NCBI GenBank assembly: GCA_017311315.1
Contig: CM029654.1
Location: 26,089,806-26,153,805, forward strand
Reading direction: 5' to 3'
DNA from: Dendrocalamus latiflorus
Taxonomy: Eukaryota; Streptophyta; Magnoliopsida; Poales; Poaceae
Length of the DNA: 64,000 bases
Of this stretch, positions 11,901 through 21,855 are shown piece by piece. The notes beneath the pieces were generated by a model. It did no database searches. It was not told where the DNA came from and was given only the letters and a program-made list of their open reading frames with translations. The number at the start of each line of letters is the position of its first letter. Position 1 is the first letter of the stretch. The position numbers and the translations under genes were made by a program.

Positions 11901-12197
11901 CTCTTACCCATCATACTTAGTGGTTAAGAGCCTCTGAATTAAAGTACTGGCATAAACTTTAGTGGAGCTTTTAAATTTCTCCTCAATTGAAGCCAAGTAC
12001 TCCTTAACATTTTCGGAATCGGGGATTGCTCCCCTAATCCCGACTGAAAAAGAGGTCTTCATAATCATTAGTAATAAGCGGTTAGACCGCTCCCATTTTT
12101 CAGCATTAGCCTCGTAAATCTTTTTCTCATCAATATTCTCCTCACCTTCGGTGGGAGGAATCGGAACGGCTACCCTTAAGGCATAGTCAAGGTCCAA
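8961..12197 (-). pseudogene. Broken copia gag-pol polyprotein
   Basis: Read right to left: gag (12197-11904 and neighbouring frames); a zinc knuckle near 11500 (CLFCKQPGHFQKDYV), where the last Cys of CX2CX4HX4C is Tyr; integrase (11249-10365) with SDCGGEYYG; reverse transcriptase (10172-9867, MDVMMEFLNGDLQENVYM) with the YVDD box in a shifted frame at about 9870-9881; and RNase H (9436-8961, AEFVACYEATGQ and HIDIKYHVVKD). In the integrase, the sequence jumps from YYGRNASYGQ to ISLWMEALK, so the segment that normally carries the third catalytic residue (Glu) is deleted. Several frameshifts and stops make the copy incapable of producing a full polyprotein. Confidence 0.93.
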
Positions 12198-12439
12198 AAC
12201 ACAATGGACAACATGAATTCGTTCTTTCCATGTGGGAAAATTGCTCCCTGTGAGCTGCTCAAAGTTATCAATTGTGGTGGCAACGATTGATGCATTAAGT
12301 GTTAAATTTCATAATACAGGGCACCCATTAGAAATATCATAAATATATATTGCATGTAATTAACCCTACGTTGGTCTGATTAATAACATGCAAACTACAG
12401 TTCTAATTCATATCACCGTTGGGCAGAAATGAAAAGAAC

Positions 12440-12721
12440 TTAATAATTTTATATGGCGACACATGATTACAAACAACGTTGGTCAGAATGTAATCATATG
12501 CATACATAATGCCAAAAACATGAAAATCTCCAATTAAAATATCTCGTTGGTTCAATTTTTATTAGAGACAAACATAATAATATGGCGACATATGATTATA
12601 AACAACGTTGGTCAGAATATAACCATATGTTTACATAATGCCAAAATTAATCATAAAATCTCAAAATTAAAATATCCCGTTGGTTCAATTTTAATCCGAG
12701 ATTATACATAATAATAGGGTA
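12440..12721 (-). repeat. Tandem duplication of about 135 bp in the copia leader
   Basis: ATATGGCGACACATGATTA at 12452 recurs as ATATGGCGACATATGATTA at 12582, followed each time by AACAACGTTGGTCAGAAT and a TTGGTTCAATTTT stretch. A weaker third copy lies near 12370-12440. It lies between gag and the 5' LTR. Confidence 0.75.
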
Positions 12722-12839
12722 AAGATACATTAAATTTTGGGCCACTGAAAGTAATTATAACAGTGCACAAAATGGAGACTTAAGTATAAGAAATGTACTG
12801 AAAAATAAAGGACAATAGAACTGCTGCAGAAGGCCCAAA

Positions 12840-13510
12840 AATTGGCCTAAAATAAGCATTTAACTCACAAAAAATTTCGCAGCCCAAAAGTTACAGTCGG
12901 GTCGAGAAGAAGTGCCGCACGGCCCACCTTATGCGCGCGCGGTCCATCAGAAAACCACACGGGGCCGAAAAATCGCACGCGCTTGCGGTCCAAAATACGC
13001 GCGCGGCGGCCCAACAATTCCCGCACGCGCCCTTGGCCCAAAATTTCGCACACGGGCGGGCAGCCCACTTCACGTGCGCGGCCGTACGGCCCAAAAACGC
13101 GCACGGTCCAACAAAAGATGATCGTCCGATGCAATCGGACGGCTGAGCGTGCGCTGCGGGCGGGACAAAACCCCGCAACCCTAACCCTAATCCCCATTCA
13201 CGCCTGCCTCCAAGCGAAAAAACCGGACAGGCGAAGCGGCGCCGATCGACGGAGATGGGCGGCGCGGCAGCGGCGCCCTCGGAGAGCGAGACGGCGGCAC
13301 GCGGCGCCCATGAAGCGGCGGCGGCAGGGCGGCCGCGGAGCGGAGCGGCGGCGGCACGTCGCGGGAGCGGCAGCGGCGGAAGCTGCAGCGGGGCGGCGCT
13401 CAAGCGGCGGTTGCGAGTCCCACGCGCTCGGCCGCGGCGCGGCGGCGCTCGCACGGAGCGCCGGCAGCGAGTGGCGGCGGCCCAGGGCCGGCGGGATCAA
13501 AAGTGGTAAG
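12840..13510 (-). other. GC-rich leader of the copia element
   Basis: A G/C-rich stretch between the primer-binding site and gag, open in many frames on both strands with Ala/Arg/Gly/Pro-rich translations. No family recognised. It contrasts with the AT-rich rest of the element and could be acquired sequence or simply the untranslated leader. Confidence 0.4.
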
Positions 13511-13721
13511 TTCCCTGCTGCCGCCCGATCTGATTTTTTTTTGTTTGCCAATCCAATATTTCAATCGGGTAATTTGGGGATTTAGGGTTCTTCATTCGGT
13601 TCTCAGAGTTTTCCTCTCCTTCTAAATGCTAATCGAGCCCCAAACAAAATCTAAATCCGAGCTTCAAACCCAAAACCAAGTTCGGTTAAGGCTAATAGGG
13701 TTCATGATAGAAACTAGGGTT

Positions 13722-13733
13722 GCTCTGATACCA
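13722..13733 (-). other. Primer-binding site (initiator Met tRNA type)
   Basis: TGGTATCAGAGC on the minus strand, two bases inside the 5' LTR. This is complementary to the 3' end of initiator methionyl-tRNA, the usual primer for copia elements. Confidence 0.93.
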
Positions 13734-13735
13734 AA

Positions 13736-14195
13736 TGTGAACTTTAGTCTAAGTCTAAACATGAATCAAAAGGCCTTAACCCTAGATCAAAGCATGAACA
13801 CCTATAAACAACGTTAGAGCGGAAGCGTGATTGCGTACCCGAAGTCGGAGAAGCCATGAGAGGTGCTCGGTTGGTGCGGGAGGTTGCCAACGGGGTAGAG
13901 GTAGTCGGCCGGCGTGAAGTAGAGGTGGCCGAAGTTGCTGTCGTCGCCGTGGACGGGGACGGAGTCGTTCTGGCCTTCGTTCACCTGAGCGCCCGTGATA
14001 GATCGGATCTGTGGGGTTCTTTGGGGCTTAAGCAACTCGTGCGTTAACTCTGCCGAAAACCCTAGCCTTCTTTTTATAGCGCTGGTGACCGGGACCAAAA
14101 CCATATAGAGTTGGTTGCGCCCCCGATCAGGGTGCGAGTGGAGGCGTGCCTCCTGAAATCTCGGACGGGAGGTTAGCCGAGAGATCAACCCAACA
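13736..14195 (-). repeat. 5' LTR of the 8.2-14.2 kb copia element
   Basis: Direct repeat of 8249-8708. The TATA-like box is at 14070-14078 on the minus strand, in the right place to start transcription into the element. Confidence 0.95.
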
Positions 14196-14239
14196 CAAAC
14201 AACAGAAGAAGAAAAGGATTCAGCAGAAAAGATCCATTG

Positions 14240-15625
14240 GTAAATGCATTTATTAACATACAAAGGAAGAAAAGAAAGGAAATACAATGATTTTGAATTT
14301 GCTATTCCATGCTTTCATTTAGCAACTTTGAAGATTTGAGCCTTCTTAATGTGTGATCTTCGTGCTGGAGTAATAATTCTTGGTGTAGTTGGTGAAGTTG
14401 TTATCAAGATGGTAGCGTTGATGCTGATTGGTTACTAAGCTTCAAGTCAGTAACTTCATTTCAGATGCAGATGTCGTATGGATGAAGCGAACCATTTTGA
14501 AGAATGATGTCATCATTTCACACTGGGAGATATGAGAAAGAGTGCAGCTGGTCCAATTTACCAATATCATTGTTGCCTATAAAGATACAGGGGCAGAAAT
14601 TAGTTGATATAATCTAGCTCAAAGAGCAGTCACTATGTGGTTCCTAAGCTTGCCCATCAAGCCAAAGCTTCAGGCTGTGTCCTAAAAATGTTGTCACTAT
14701 GGCTGTACGTACTCAAGTTACAATACTCCATGGCCATGTATACTCAAGTCAATCGCCCTGGCTGTAGGGTCAGATAGTACAAGTTAATTTTGTTTTTGTT
14801 AAACTCGACAGCAGAAGCCTCAGGCAAATTGGCAATCAATTGCTGATGGGCGTGTTTTCCTTCCCTTTCTACCAACAAAAATATGCACCCTACTTCTGGT
14901 GGGAGAAATGGTTTAACAATCCCGTACTGAGCCTATTAGAACTAATGGTCATTTTAGAGAGGTTATACCCTATATGAACATAGAACTGTAAGCAAGACTT
15001 TGATGATTCAACCCCAGCTGTAACTATTGTGTTTGTTGGTAATGTAACAGCACATTTTATCACTGGGGAATTTTGTTCTATGGATCTCTGCCTGAATATC
15101 ACTGTTCATTCTGAGTTCTAACATAGAAAAATGAATGCTACGAAATATAATCATGGCCTAATGACTTGGGGCATTTTGGATCAAATCCTATTTTGTTGTC
15201 TTGAGTTGTCTAGGAAACAATTTGCATTAATTTCTTTTGCTTTTTAAAATGGAAACTTGAGTTCTACAGTGTATGTGACATTAGATAGTACACATGTACT
15301 TTATCTTGAAAACATAAACTGTTTATCAAGCAACCTCTTATGTGGGGGTAAAAAAGGTGGGTTCTTTTAGGCTATAGCTTTAGCTTTTGGTTTATGGTTT
15401 TTGAATTCTATCTGTTCACAAGAGACAATACGCAGAGAGAAACAACTGCATGTGATTTTGGTCGGTATAGCTGAACTCGGTATAGTGTCTACTACAATCT
15501 ACATATAGATCCCACTTTGAAAAGACGTACTACTTAAAAGTTAGTTATTATAATAGAAAGTGATAAGTCAAAATAAAAAATCTAGCTAAAAAAACATTTT
15601 TATGCACACCTCGCTTGTGTAAATC
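14240..15625. other. No gene recognised
   Basis: AT-rich sequence after the split exon. No transposon end or coding exon could be supported; probably captured intron or old intergenic sequence. Confidence 0.35.
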
Positions 15626-15790
15626 TCTACCCCTATAATCCACCAGTTAAAATTATTCTACATCCACCCAACAATTACCTGCTCCACAGTCATGACCTTA
15701 ACTACGTCCACAGCACAATATATGATACGTGAATCTTAATGAATCTGATTGTTCGTTTTATTTTTTACAAATTTTATCCTGTTTTTACCC
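15626..15790 (+). mobile_element. Miniature Helitron relic: 5' end fused to 3'-subterminal sequence
   Basis: A degenerate 5' start (TCTACCCCTATAATCC) is followed by about 95 bp of the shared 5' region (ACCAGTTAAAATTATTCTAC, then CTGCTCCACAGTCATGACC). It is joined directly to the 3'-subterminal sequence also seen at 7465-7530. The terminal hairpin is missing. It looks like an internally deleted, cargo-less copy of the same family. Confidence 0.65.
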
Positions 15791-16082
15791 CTCTTTTCCT
15801 TTCTTTCTGAATCAAAACCATTGAGCAAAATCTTGGCCATTCATGTTCTCCCTTAACATAGAATAAACGTGCTTCTATGATATTCTAAATAATAGAGATC
15901 ATACATCTTAGAGTATAAGGAGCTAATATTATACTTATCAGTTGCACATGGTCCTTTTTTATCTAATCTGAAGTGCTTGAGGATACTTTGTAAGCTATAC
16001 TGCAATTGTAATAAGAATGGACTCTAGCTTACCCTTTTGGAACTTATTTTTTACACGAAATCTAATTATCTGAAGTTGTCAG

Positions 16083-16950
16083 TACAGCGTGTATCATGTG
16101 TACATACACAAATCCTGGAAATTGGTCAACCTGGCAATGGAGCAGCAACTGCTATAACATTCTTCAGAGGGCAGCTCTTTGTTGGTTATTCTAATGGCAC
16201 CATCAGGGTAATGATATTTTCCATATGTCAGTAGAGTTTTTAATTACTCATAAATCCACAAAATAAGAATACATATTGCAACATGACAATAGTTAATTTC
16301 TTAATTGCGAAGTGAACTACGAAAATGAGAGCAACATTGTCATGATACACATCAAAGTTTATAACTTTAGTTCATGCAGGAGTATTTCCATAACTAAAAT
16401 TCCTAATACTCAGGCGTTCCTGTACAGGCATGGGATATAAAAGGCGAAAGAGCAGTAATCATCAGAGAGGTTAAAGAGCACAAGAAGGCAGTGACCTGTT
16501 TTGCACTATCAGAAACTGGAGAAAATCTCCTGAGTGGATCAGCTGACAAATCTATTCAGGTAGGAAATGCAATCAACCACAGGAAAATTAATTGCAAAAG
16601 TTTAACTAACAGGCCCCTTTGCAGGTATGGAAAATGGCTCAGGCGCAAGCTTGAGTGTGTTGAGGTGATTCAAATAAAAGAGGCTGTGCAAAAGTTTGAT
16701 ATTTGCAGTGACAAAATCATTGTACTTACACAGAACAACGTTCTCAAGGTAAGCATTGGCTTCCTATGCTCTCGGCAATTATCTCAACAAATGGAATGTA
16801 TAACAATAACAATGTTCTACCTTGAATTCCTTTTACTTCCACAGTTCTCTTGTTCATCAAGAAGCATCCAGACGTTTTACAAGAGCAAGCATATCAAATC
16901 TCTAGCTATAGCTCAGGGAAAAGCTTACCTTGGTTGCGCAGACTTGAGTA
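16083..16950 (+). pseudogene. Captured WD40 exons of a LIN-like E3 ubiquitin ligase
   Basis: Four exons with GT/AG borders: 16083-16207 (GYSNGTIR), 16428-16559 (AWDIKGERAVIIREVKEH, then LLSGSADKSIQ), 16625-16748 (VWKMAQ, then LECVEVIQIKEAVQKF) and 16845 to about 16949 (FYKSKHIKSLAIAQGKAYL). Together they make WD40 blades with the S/A-D-K-S-I-x-VW signature. The wording is what I recall for plant LIN/CERBERUS-like U-box WD40 ligases. A single extra G after GCTCAG near 16643 shifts the frame of exon 3. After GCADLS the protein match ends and unrelated sequence follows. Confidence 0.75.
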
Positions 16951-18628
16951 ATAGCAATTCCGTCACAGCCGAGGAAGTGCTCATACCTGTGTTGTTGTTT
17001 GTTATCTCGCCTAAAGCAGTGCGCTCTGTTTTTTGGTTTGACATGTCCTTTTTTTATTTAACCAGCCAACAACATGCAAAACCAACCCGAGGAAGATGTT
17101 AATCGGCAGAGATAGCCTACATTGACTATTATGTAGCTTTAATTTTGTTAGGTCTTGTTAGAAATAAAATTGTAGGATTATTTTATCACATAAGCATATA
17201 TGATATATTAAATCCAGTCATGTACATTGTTTGAAAAAGTATGCTAGTGACAATGTCAACAATAATTTATACTACTGATTCAACTAAATAGCTTGAAACT
17301 CTCTTCAATAGCTAGTCAGTTCGGAGCAAGCCCAACTTATACATCATCAAGCATGGATATAGCTCAAGCTTATAAAGTTTTTCATCAGCTGCATAGCTTG
17401 GGCATCTGTAAATCAACTTGCAATCATTAATCATCATTCCGAGCATCCACAAGCATAGAATAAAAAGAGAGCAAGTATGGTTTCACATCCTTTAATGCTC
17501 AAGTTTTTCACTTGTTTTTCTGCTAAGCAAACCAAGAAACATTGACAAAGTCATGCAATTTTTGATATATTTGGTCTCTAATGCATGCATTCATGTGAGT
17601 AACACTGTAGGAAGAAGATTCACTAATGTTTCATGTTTAAATCATTCTTGGATGTGTGCGTGGCCTTAGAGTCCCCGTAGACATGCACAGATTTATATCA
17701 TATCCATCTTATAGTTAACTAACTTTCCTAATACAATGAAAATAATAATCCGTAGTGTGCTTGTAAAAAACTAATATAGTTATAGCAAATACCAGAACAT
17801 CACTACTAATCTCACAACATGAACTAATTGGCTCAAAAATTACAGACCTGAATCTCACAAAATGAACTTCTGCTACCTGAATCTTATTCTTGCTGCCAGT
17901 GGTGATATTAGCCTACATTGACCAATAGTCAGTATCGGAAGAAAGTAATTGCAAACAACATTACAATCTTCTCTCTTCAGTATAAATGTAACCAATGATT
18001 AGCCGCATGCAATAGAAAAGAAAAAAAGAAAACAAATATATAACACAAGAGAGGCACAAATAACCATCTGTTTGACACATATAATATAAAAACCACAAGC
18101 AGCAGGGTAGCAAGTCTTGACCAAGTAAAATTAAACCAGTTCATGCTCTAGTTCGATGCAGATGTGATGCGGACATGCGGTAATTGTATCTAACAAACAG
18201 AGCTTGAACCTTCATGATTTTCTCAAGTCATAAACCAAAGTTTGGTGTATCATATGCTGAGAAACAAAGAAAATTTAATTTCAATACTCAGCGTCTCAGC
18301 ATGCATGAGACCACAAAATTGCATGAAGGAACTTTTCACAGTACTAACAGCTCGCACTTTTTGCGGCATTGCTGTTACACAAGAATAAATATGAAATATT
18401 CATAGGTTATGCACCAGCATTTTGAACATTAAAATTGGAAATTGAGTATGTTGTGGTATCATCTTCAAGACTTCAACCACAAGACACTTGTAATAACATC
18501 AACTCAAGGTTACTGAGCCCCTTAACCAGTTTATTTAATTTAGGGATGAGCTATCATTTTAGTAGTAAACATGCATATCTAGTCTTCGATTAGGAGTGAA
18601 TCTTTCCATGTCGCTAAAAGGCACATAC
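16951..18628. other. No gene recognised
   Basis: AT-rich. This is where opposite-strand fragments meet: plus-strand fragments lie left, minus-strand fragments right. I looked for a plus-strand Helitron 3' hairpin here and found none. Confidence 0.35.
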
Positions 18629-18875
18629 CTTGAGATTGTGAAGGTTTCCAAAAGCCTCTGGTAGTACAGCTAAAAGATTTGATGACAAGTCAACCTGATG
18701 AATTCAAAATTTTGGTGAATTAGATTGCCAAATGCAAGCTCAAAAGATTTAAGTGTTCAATACGTAGTGCCCTAAAAGAATAATATAGAAAGCAGAACTG
18801 AGAGAAAAGAGAGAGAAAGCGCACACCTCAGTGAGAGATTCACAATCTCCTATAGATGAAGGCAATGAAGTTATC
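18629..18875 (-). pseudogene. Captured leucine-rich-repeat exons
   Basis: Two exons with good splice sites: 18827-18875 (ITSLPSSIGDCESLTE) and 18629-18694 (VDLSSNLLAVLPEAFGNL, ending HNLK). They splice in phase into LRR units of the pattern LPSSIGxCxSLTxVDLSSNxLxxLPxxFGNLxNL. This is the intracellular, Ras-group or LRRC40-like type, not a receptor ectodomain. The same strand and order as the other cargo of Helitron A suggest this is its most 3' captured gene. Confidence 0.7.
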
Positions 18876-20539
18876 CTGCCAACAAGTGGAAGTCGTGTCA
18901 ATATGTTAAAGATCAGGATACCTTTTAATTCTCAGACCAAGCAATACTAATGTAATTCCCATTAGAAGTTATAATAAAAGCCCTATTTTCTGGGCACGAT
19001 AGAATGTTCTCTCTTTAAAGTTTTGCTGTCATAGAAACACTCACAAGTTGCAAGCCTGCAAGTGTCAAAATCATAATGAAAATATACCAAAAGCTAAAAA
19101 TTGCGATCGAAGATTTAGACCATGAGATCACCAGAAGTCAGAGGGCACTCTGCTCAGGTAAATTCAGCATTAGACCCCCCCCACCACCACCACCAAAAAA
19201 AAACTGTCATCATACAAGAGTGAATTTAAACAAGCCGTTTGATTGGTGTTGCCACACGAAAAAAGGTCCTTTTAATTCTATACAAGATTAGCATACAGGT
19301 CATCTCTCTTGTCGGTAACCTTGTATTGTTTCTCAATTTCAAATACAACATCAATTTAGTAGTAAGCAGGCATAACATAAGTACAAAAGTGTAAAATCTG
19401 CTACAAGCGTATGAAAACATGAGATAACATCAATGAGGTAATGCAGTCCAGCAACTGATGAGTTCTAGCAGATGTATAGGTTTATTTTAGGGATGCACAT
19501 GAAATCAACCAAATAAATTTTTGAATGGCCATACATGTTTTGTTCCCTGCTTTCAAAGACAATTTTTGAATGGCCATACATATTTTGTTTGGATAATTGG
19601 GTTGCTGCTGGCAACAAAGTCCATCCATGAATGAAAGCCAAACATATACATCAGATTATTTTGGTCAATCACTACAAATAATTGAAGACATCCAAATGGC
19701 ACATAATATAGCCACTCCATATAGTATATAAGTTAACTGCAGATATCAGTGCTTGGGAATTAATAAATTCATCCTGCAAGGCTGTAACATATGGCTTCTC
19801 TTTTTTAAAAGAAAAAAAGCTGACCTAATGGAAAACTTCCAGAAATTTAAGAAATCTATCTGAAAATGACCTGTACAATCCCAGCTCTGCAGATAACGTG
19901 TAATCACCACCAGATTAGTAAGGCAGCCAGATATACCATCAACTCCTGTTTGAACAAAAGAATCAGCAAAACTAAACAGAATATCTTCTGATGGGAAATA
20001 ACGGACATTCTCAAAAAGATCACTAAACAGATGATACATCACGGGTGCAGTGATGGATAAGAAACATAAGATCTTAGCATGGTACAACAGAATAACTCTC
20101 TTCTACATACTGCAGGGGCACATTGCACTCTGGTCGTAGTAAGAAATAATTACCTGTCTAGCGGTAATCCACCGCACCAGCACCCAATGTGAATGGAAAG
20201 GTTAGAGAACCTGTGTTGCAATTAGCACCATCAGTATGTATGTGGCAACGATAAAATTTTACATGGGAACATTGTAGTCTATACACTCTCCACTGTTGTT
20301 AATACTAAAAAATAACAATGCTGATTTTTCCCAACCCAATGGTTAAGATATTGCAAATGTAGTCTATGAGAACAGCTATGGTAGAAGCACTTTTGAACAA
20401 CAACATAAATTCACGGAAATACAAAATATATACTTTGGACCAAAATTGTAAATGGATTCTGTTGCACTACAGATGTCAGAAACTGTTCGCAATGATACAT
20501 CCCTAAGTAATCTTAAAGCTTCTTTCACATTTGGAGTAC
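18876..20539 (-). other. Intron-like region with one unidentified open stretch
   Basis: Mostly AT-rich. A minus-strand open stretch at about 19940-20060 reads LFSDLFENVRYFPSED and FSFADSFVQTGVDGISG; it looks like a real exon but I do not recognise it. It lies between the LRR and epoxidase exons. Confidence 0.35.
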
Positions 20540-21007
20540 CTCAATAGCCATGCAGCCACCTTGACCCAGATTTGGTTGCATAGCATGGACAGAATCACCA
20601 AGCAAAGTGACACGACCCTTTCCCCAGTTCATAGTAGGTGGCCGGTCGTATATATCCCGACGAATAATTGCTTCCTCTTCAGTTGCATTTATCAGATCTA
20701 CGACATTATCGCACCAACCATTGAATATCTCAAGCAATCTTTTCTTTTTGCCTGTCAATATAAAGCAATAGTGGATGATAAGCACACGGGCAGGGCATCT
20801 CAAATATTTTGCCCTCATTTGCATCATAACTTATGACGGGGAAGAATTCATTTAACTAACATAGCGCAAAAGCTTCACTCTAGGCACTCACCATTTTCAG
20901 GATCGGTGCCACCGGTAGGTTCATTGTGAAATGCATACCACTGCATTTTACCAGCACCGACATCTGAAGAGACGAAATATTGTTTGTGACCAAGAAATAC
21001 TCGGTAC
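20540..21007 (-). pseudogene. ZEP: Captured zeaxanthin epoxidase exons
   Basis: Exon 20892-21007 reads YRVFLGHKQYFVSSDVG and ends GGTDPENG. Exon 20540-20751 reads KKKRLLEIFNGWCDNVVD, then RRDIYDRPP and GRVTLLGDSVHAMQPNLG, and ends MAIE at GAG|GTACTC. The GDSVHAMQPNLGQGG motif is the second FAD-binding signature of this flavoprotein monooxygenase, which converts zeaxanthin to violaxanthin in plastids. The N-terminal FAD domain and C-terminal FHA domain are absent. Splice sites are intact but the upstream neighbour (Argonaute exons) would read into the first epoxidase exon out of frame. Confidence 0.95.
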
Positions 21008-21138
21008 CTTCAACAAAGGGAAAAGAGGAGCACGATGCATGGCAACAAACTATAGTACTACTACATAACTAACAAAGTTATGGATGACAACATGCAGGAT
21101 TAAGGAGTAAACAGGGAATACAGTCAAGACAAGCTGAC

Positions 21139-21855
21139 CTTATTGTTAAAATTCCATCGCCCATTACGTGTAAAAATATGTTCACCATTTCCAGCTTTTA
21201 GCTGCACAACATGATTCAATTAGATATATATACCATAACAGTTTCACAAGCACAAAGTGGTAATTGAAAAGAAAATACAGCACAGAAAGTTCTGACCGAC
21301 CTTAGGGGCCTGCAGTACCCTGCCACCAACTTGAGTAAAACTTTGAGCTATCGAAATGCCACATGCCTTCAGCATGAGTTCTGCATCATAGTTGCTGCGT
21401 CGCAGTACCTGCCAATTTGCCATTGATCATAAAACAGTTAAGAAAGCACACCTACAGCTATTGAGCTGAAATAAAGGAGCCACTCACATCAGACAAAACC
21501 GACATCCTTTCTTGAGGTTTCTGCCTGGACTTTTCAACAAGCAAAGACCTTTGTAGTGTACTCATAGCCTTGGTATATCTTTGCAAAGGCACAAGGGAGC
21601 ATAGCTGGTAAACATGGAAACATTCGCCACAACATCAGCACAAATAAGGCACAGCAAAAGGACTACATTGGAATCACAACAATAATTACCTCAATTGGGA
21701 AATATGTCGGACGCTTCGGTTTCCCCACATTAATACAGGGAAGATCACCAGAGTATCTCAACTCCATGCCCCGGCTCTTTACAAAGTAATCATAGACAGA
21801 TATTTCTGTTGTTTCAGAGTCACCATTGTCACCATTCCTTTGCTTTAGCATGAAC
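21139..21855 (-). pseudogene. AGO4: Captured AGO4-type Argonaute exons (PAZ region)
   Basis: Four consecutive exons, all with GT/AG borders and compatible phases: 21690-21855 (ISVYDYFVKSRGMELRYSG, then GKPKRPTYFPIE), 21488-21604 (LQRYTKAMSTLQRSLLVEK), 21301-21408 (VLRRSNYDAELMLKACGIS) and 21139-21201 (KAGNGEHIFTRNGRWNFNN). They cover the PAZ domain and linker of an AGO4-clade protein, which binds 24-nt siRNAs in RNA-directed DNA methylation. The PIWI catalytic domain is not present. No stop or frameshift occurs within these exons, about 151 residues, which implies recent capture or constraint. Confidence 0.93.

Larger units (their letters stand above)
8249..14195 (-). mobile_element. Copia LTR retrotransposon, minus-oriented, complete ends
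   Basis: Two 460-bp LTRs (8249-8708 and 13736-14195) begin TGTT and end ACA in element orientation and differ at very few positions, so insertion is recent. The 5-bp CAAAC flanks both sides (8244-8248 and 14196-14200). A primer-binding site next to the right LTR and a purine tract next to the left LTR set the orientation. Internal domains in the order gag, integrase, reverse transcriptase, RNase H are the Ty1/copia order. The polyprotein is broken, so the copy is defective. Confidence 0.96.
7779..14239 (+). pseudogene. Captured gene fragment whose exon is split by a copia insertion
   Basis: Exon 1 (7779-7818) lies between TGTTAG and ATG|GTAAAT and reads SSTVRLLDEQKRM. Exon 2 starts at 8232 after CTGAACAG (ETQVQ), is interrupted at 8248 by the copia element, and resumes at 14201 to end at 14239 (TTEEEKDSAEKIHW, then GTAAAT). 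Joining the halves at the duplicated CAAAC restores one open exon. The charged composition suggests a coiled-coil or linker region. Family not recognised. A GC-rich piece at about 7590-7690 may be another exon. Confidence 0.5.
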
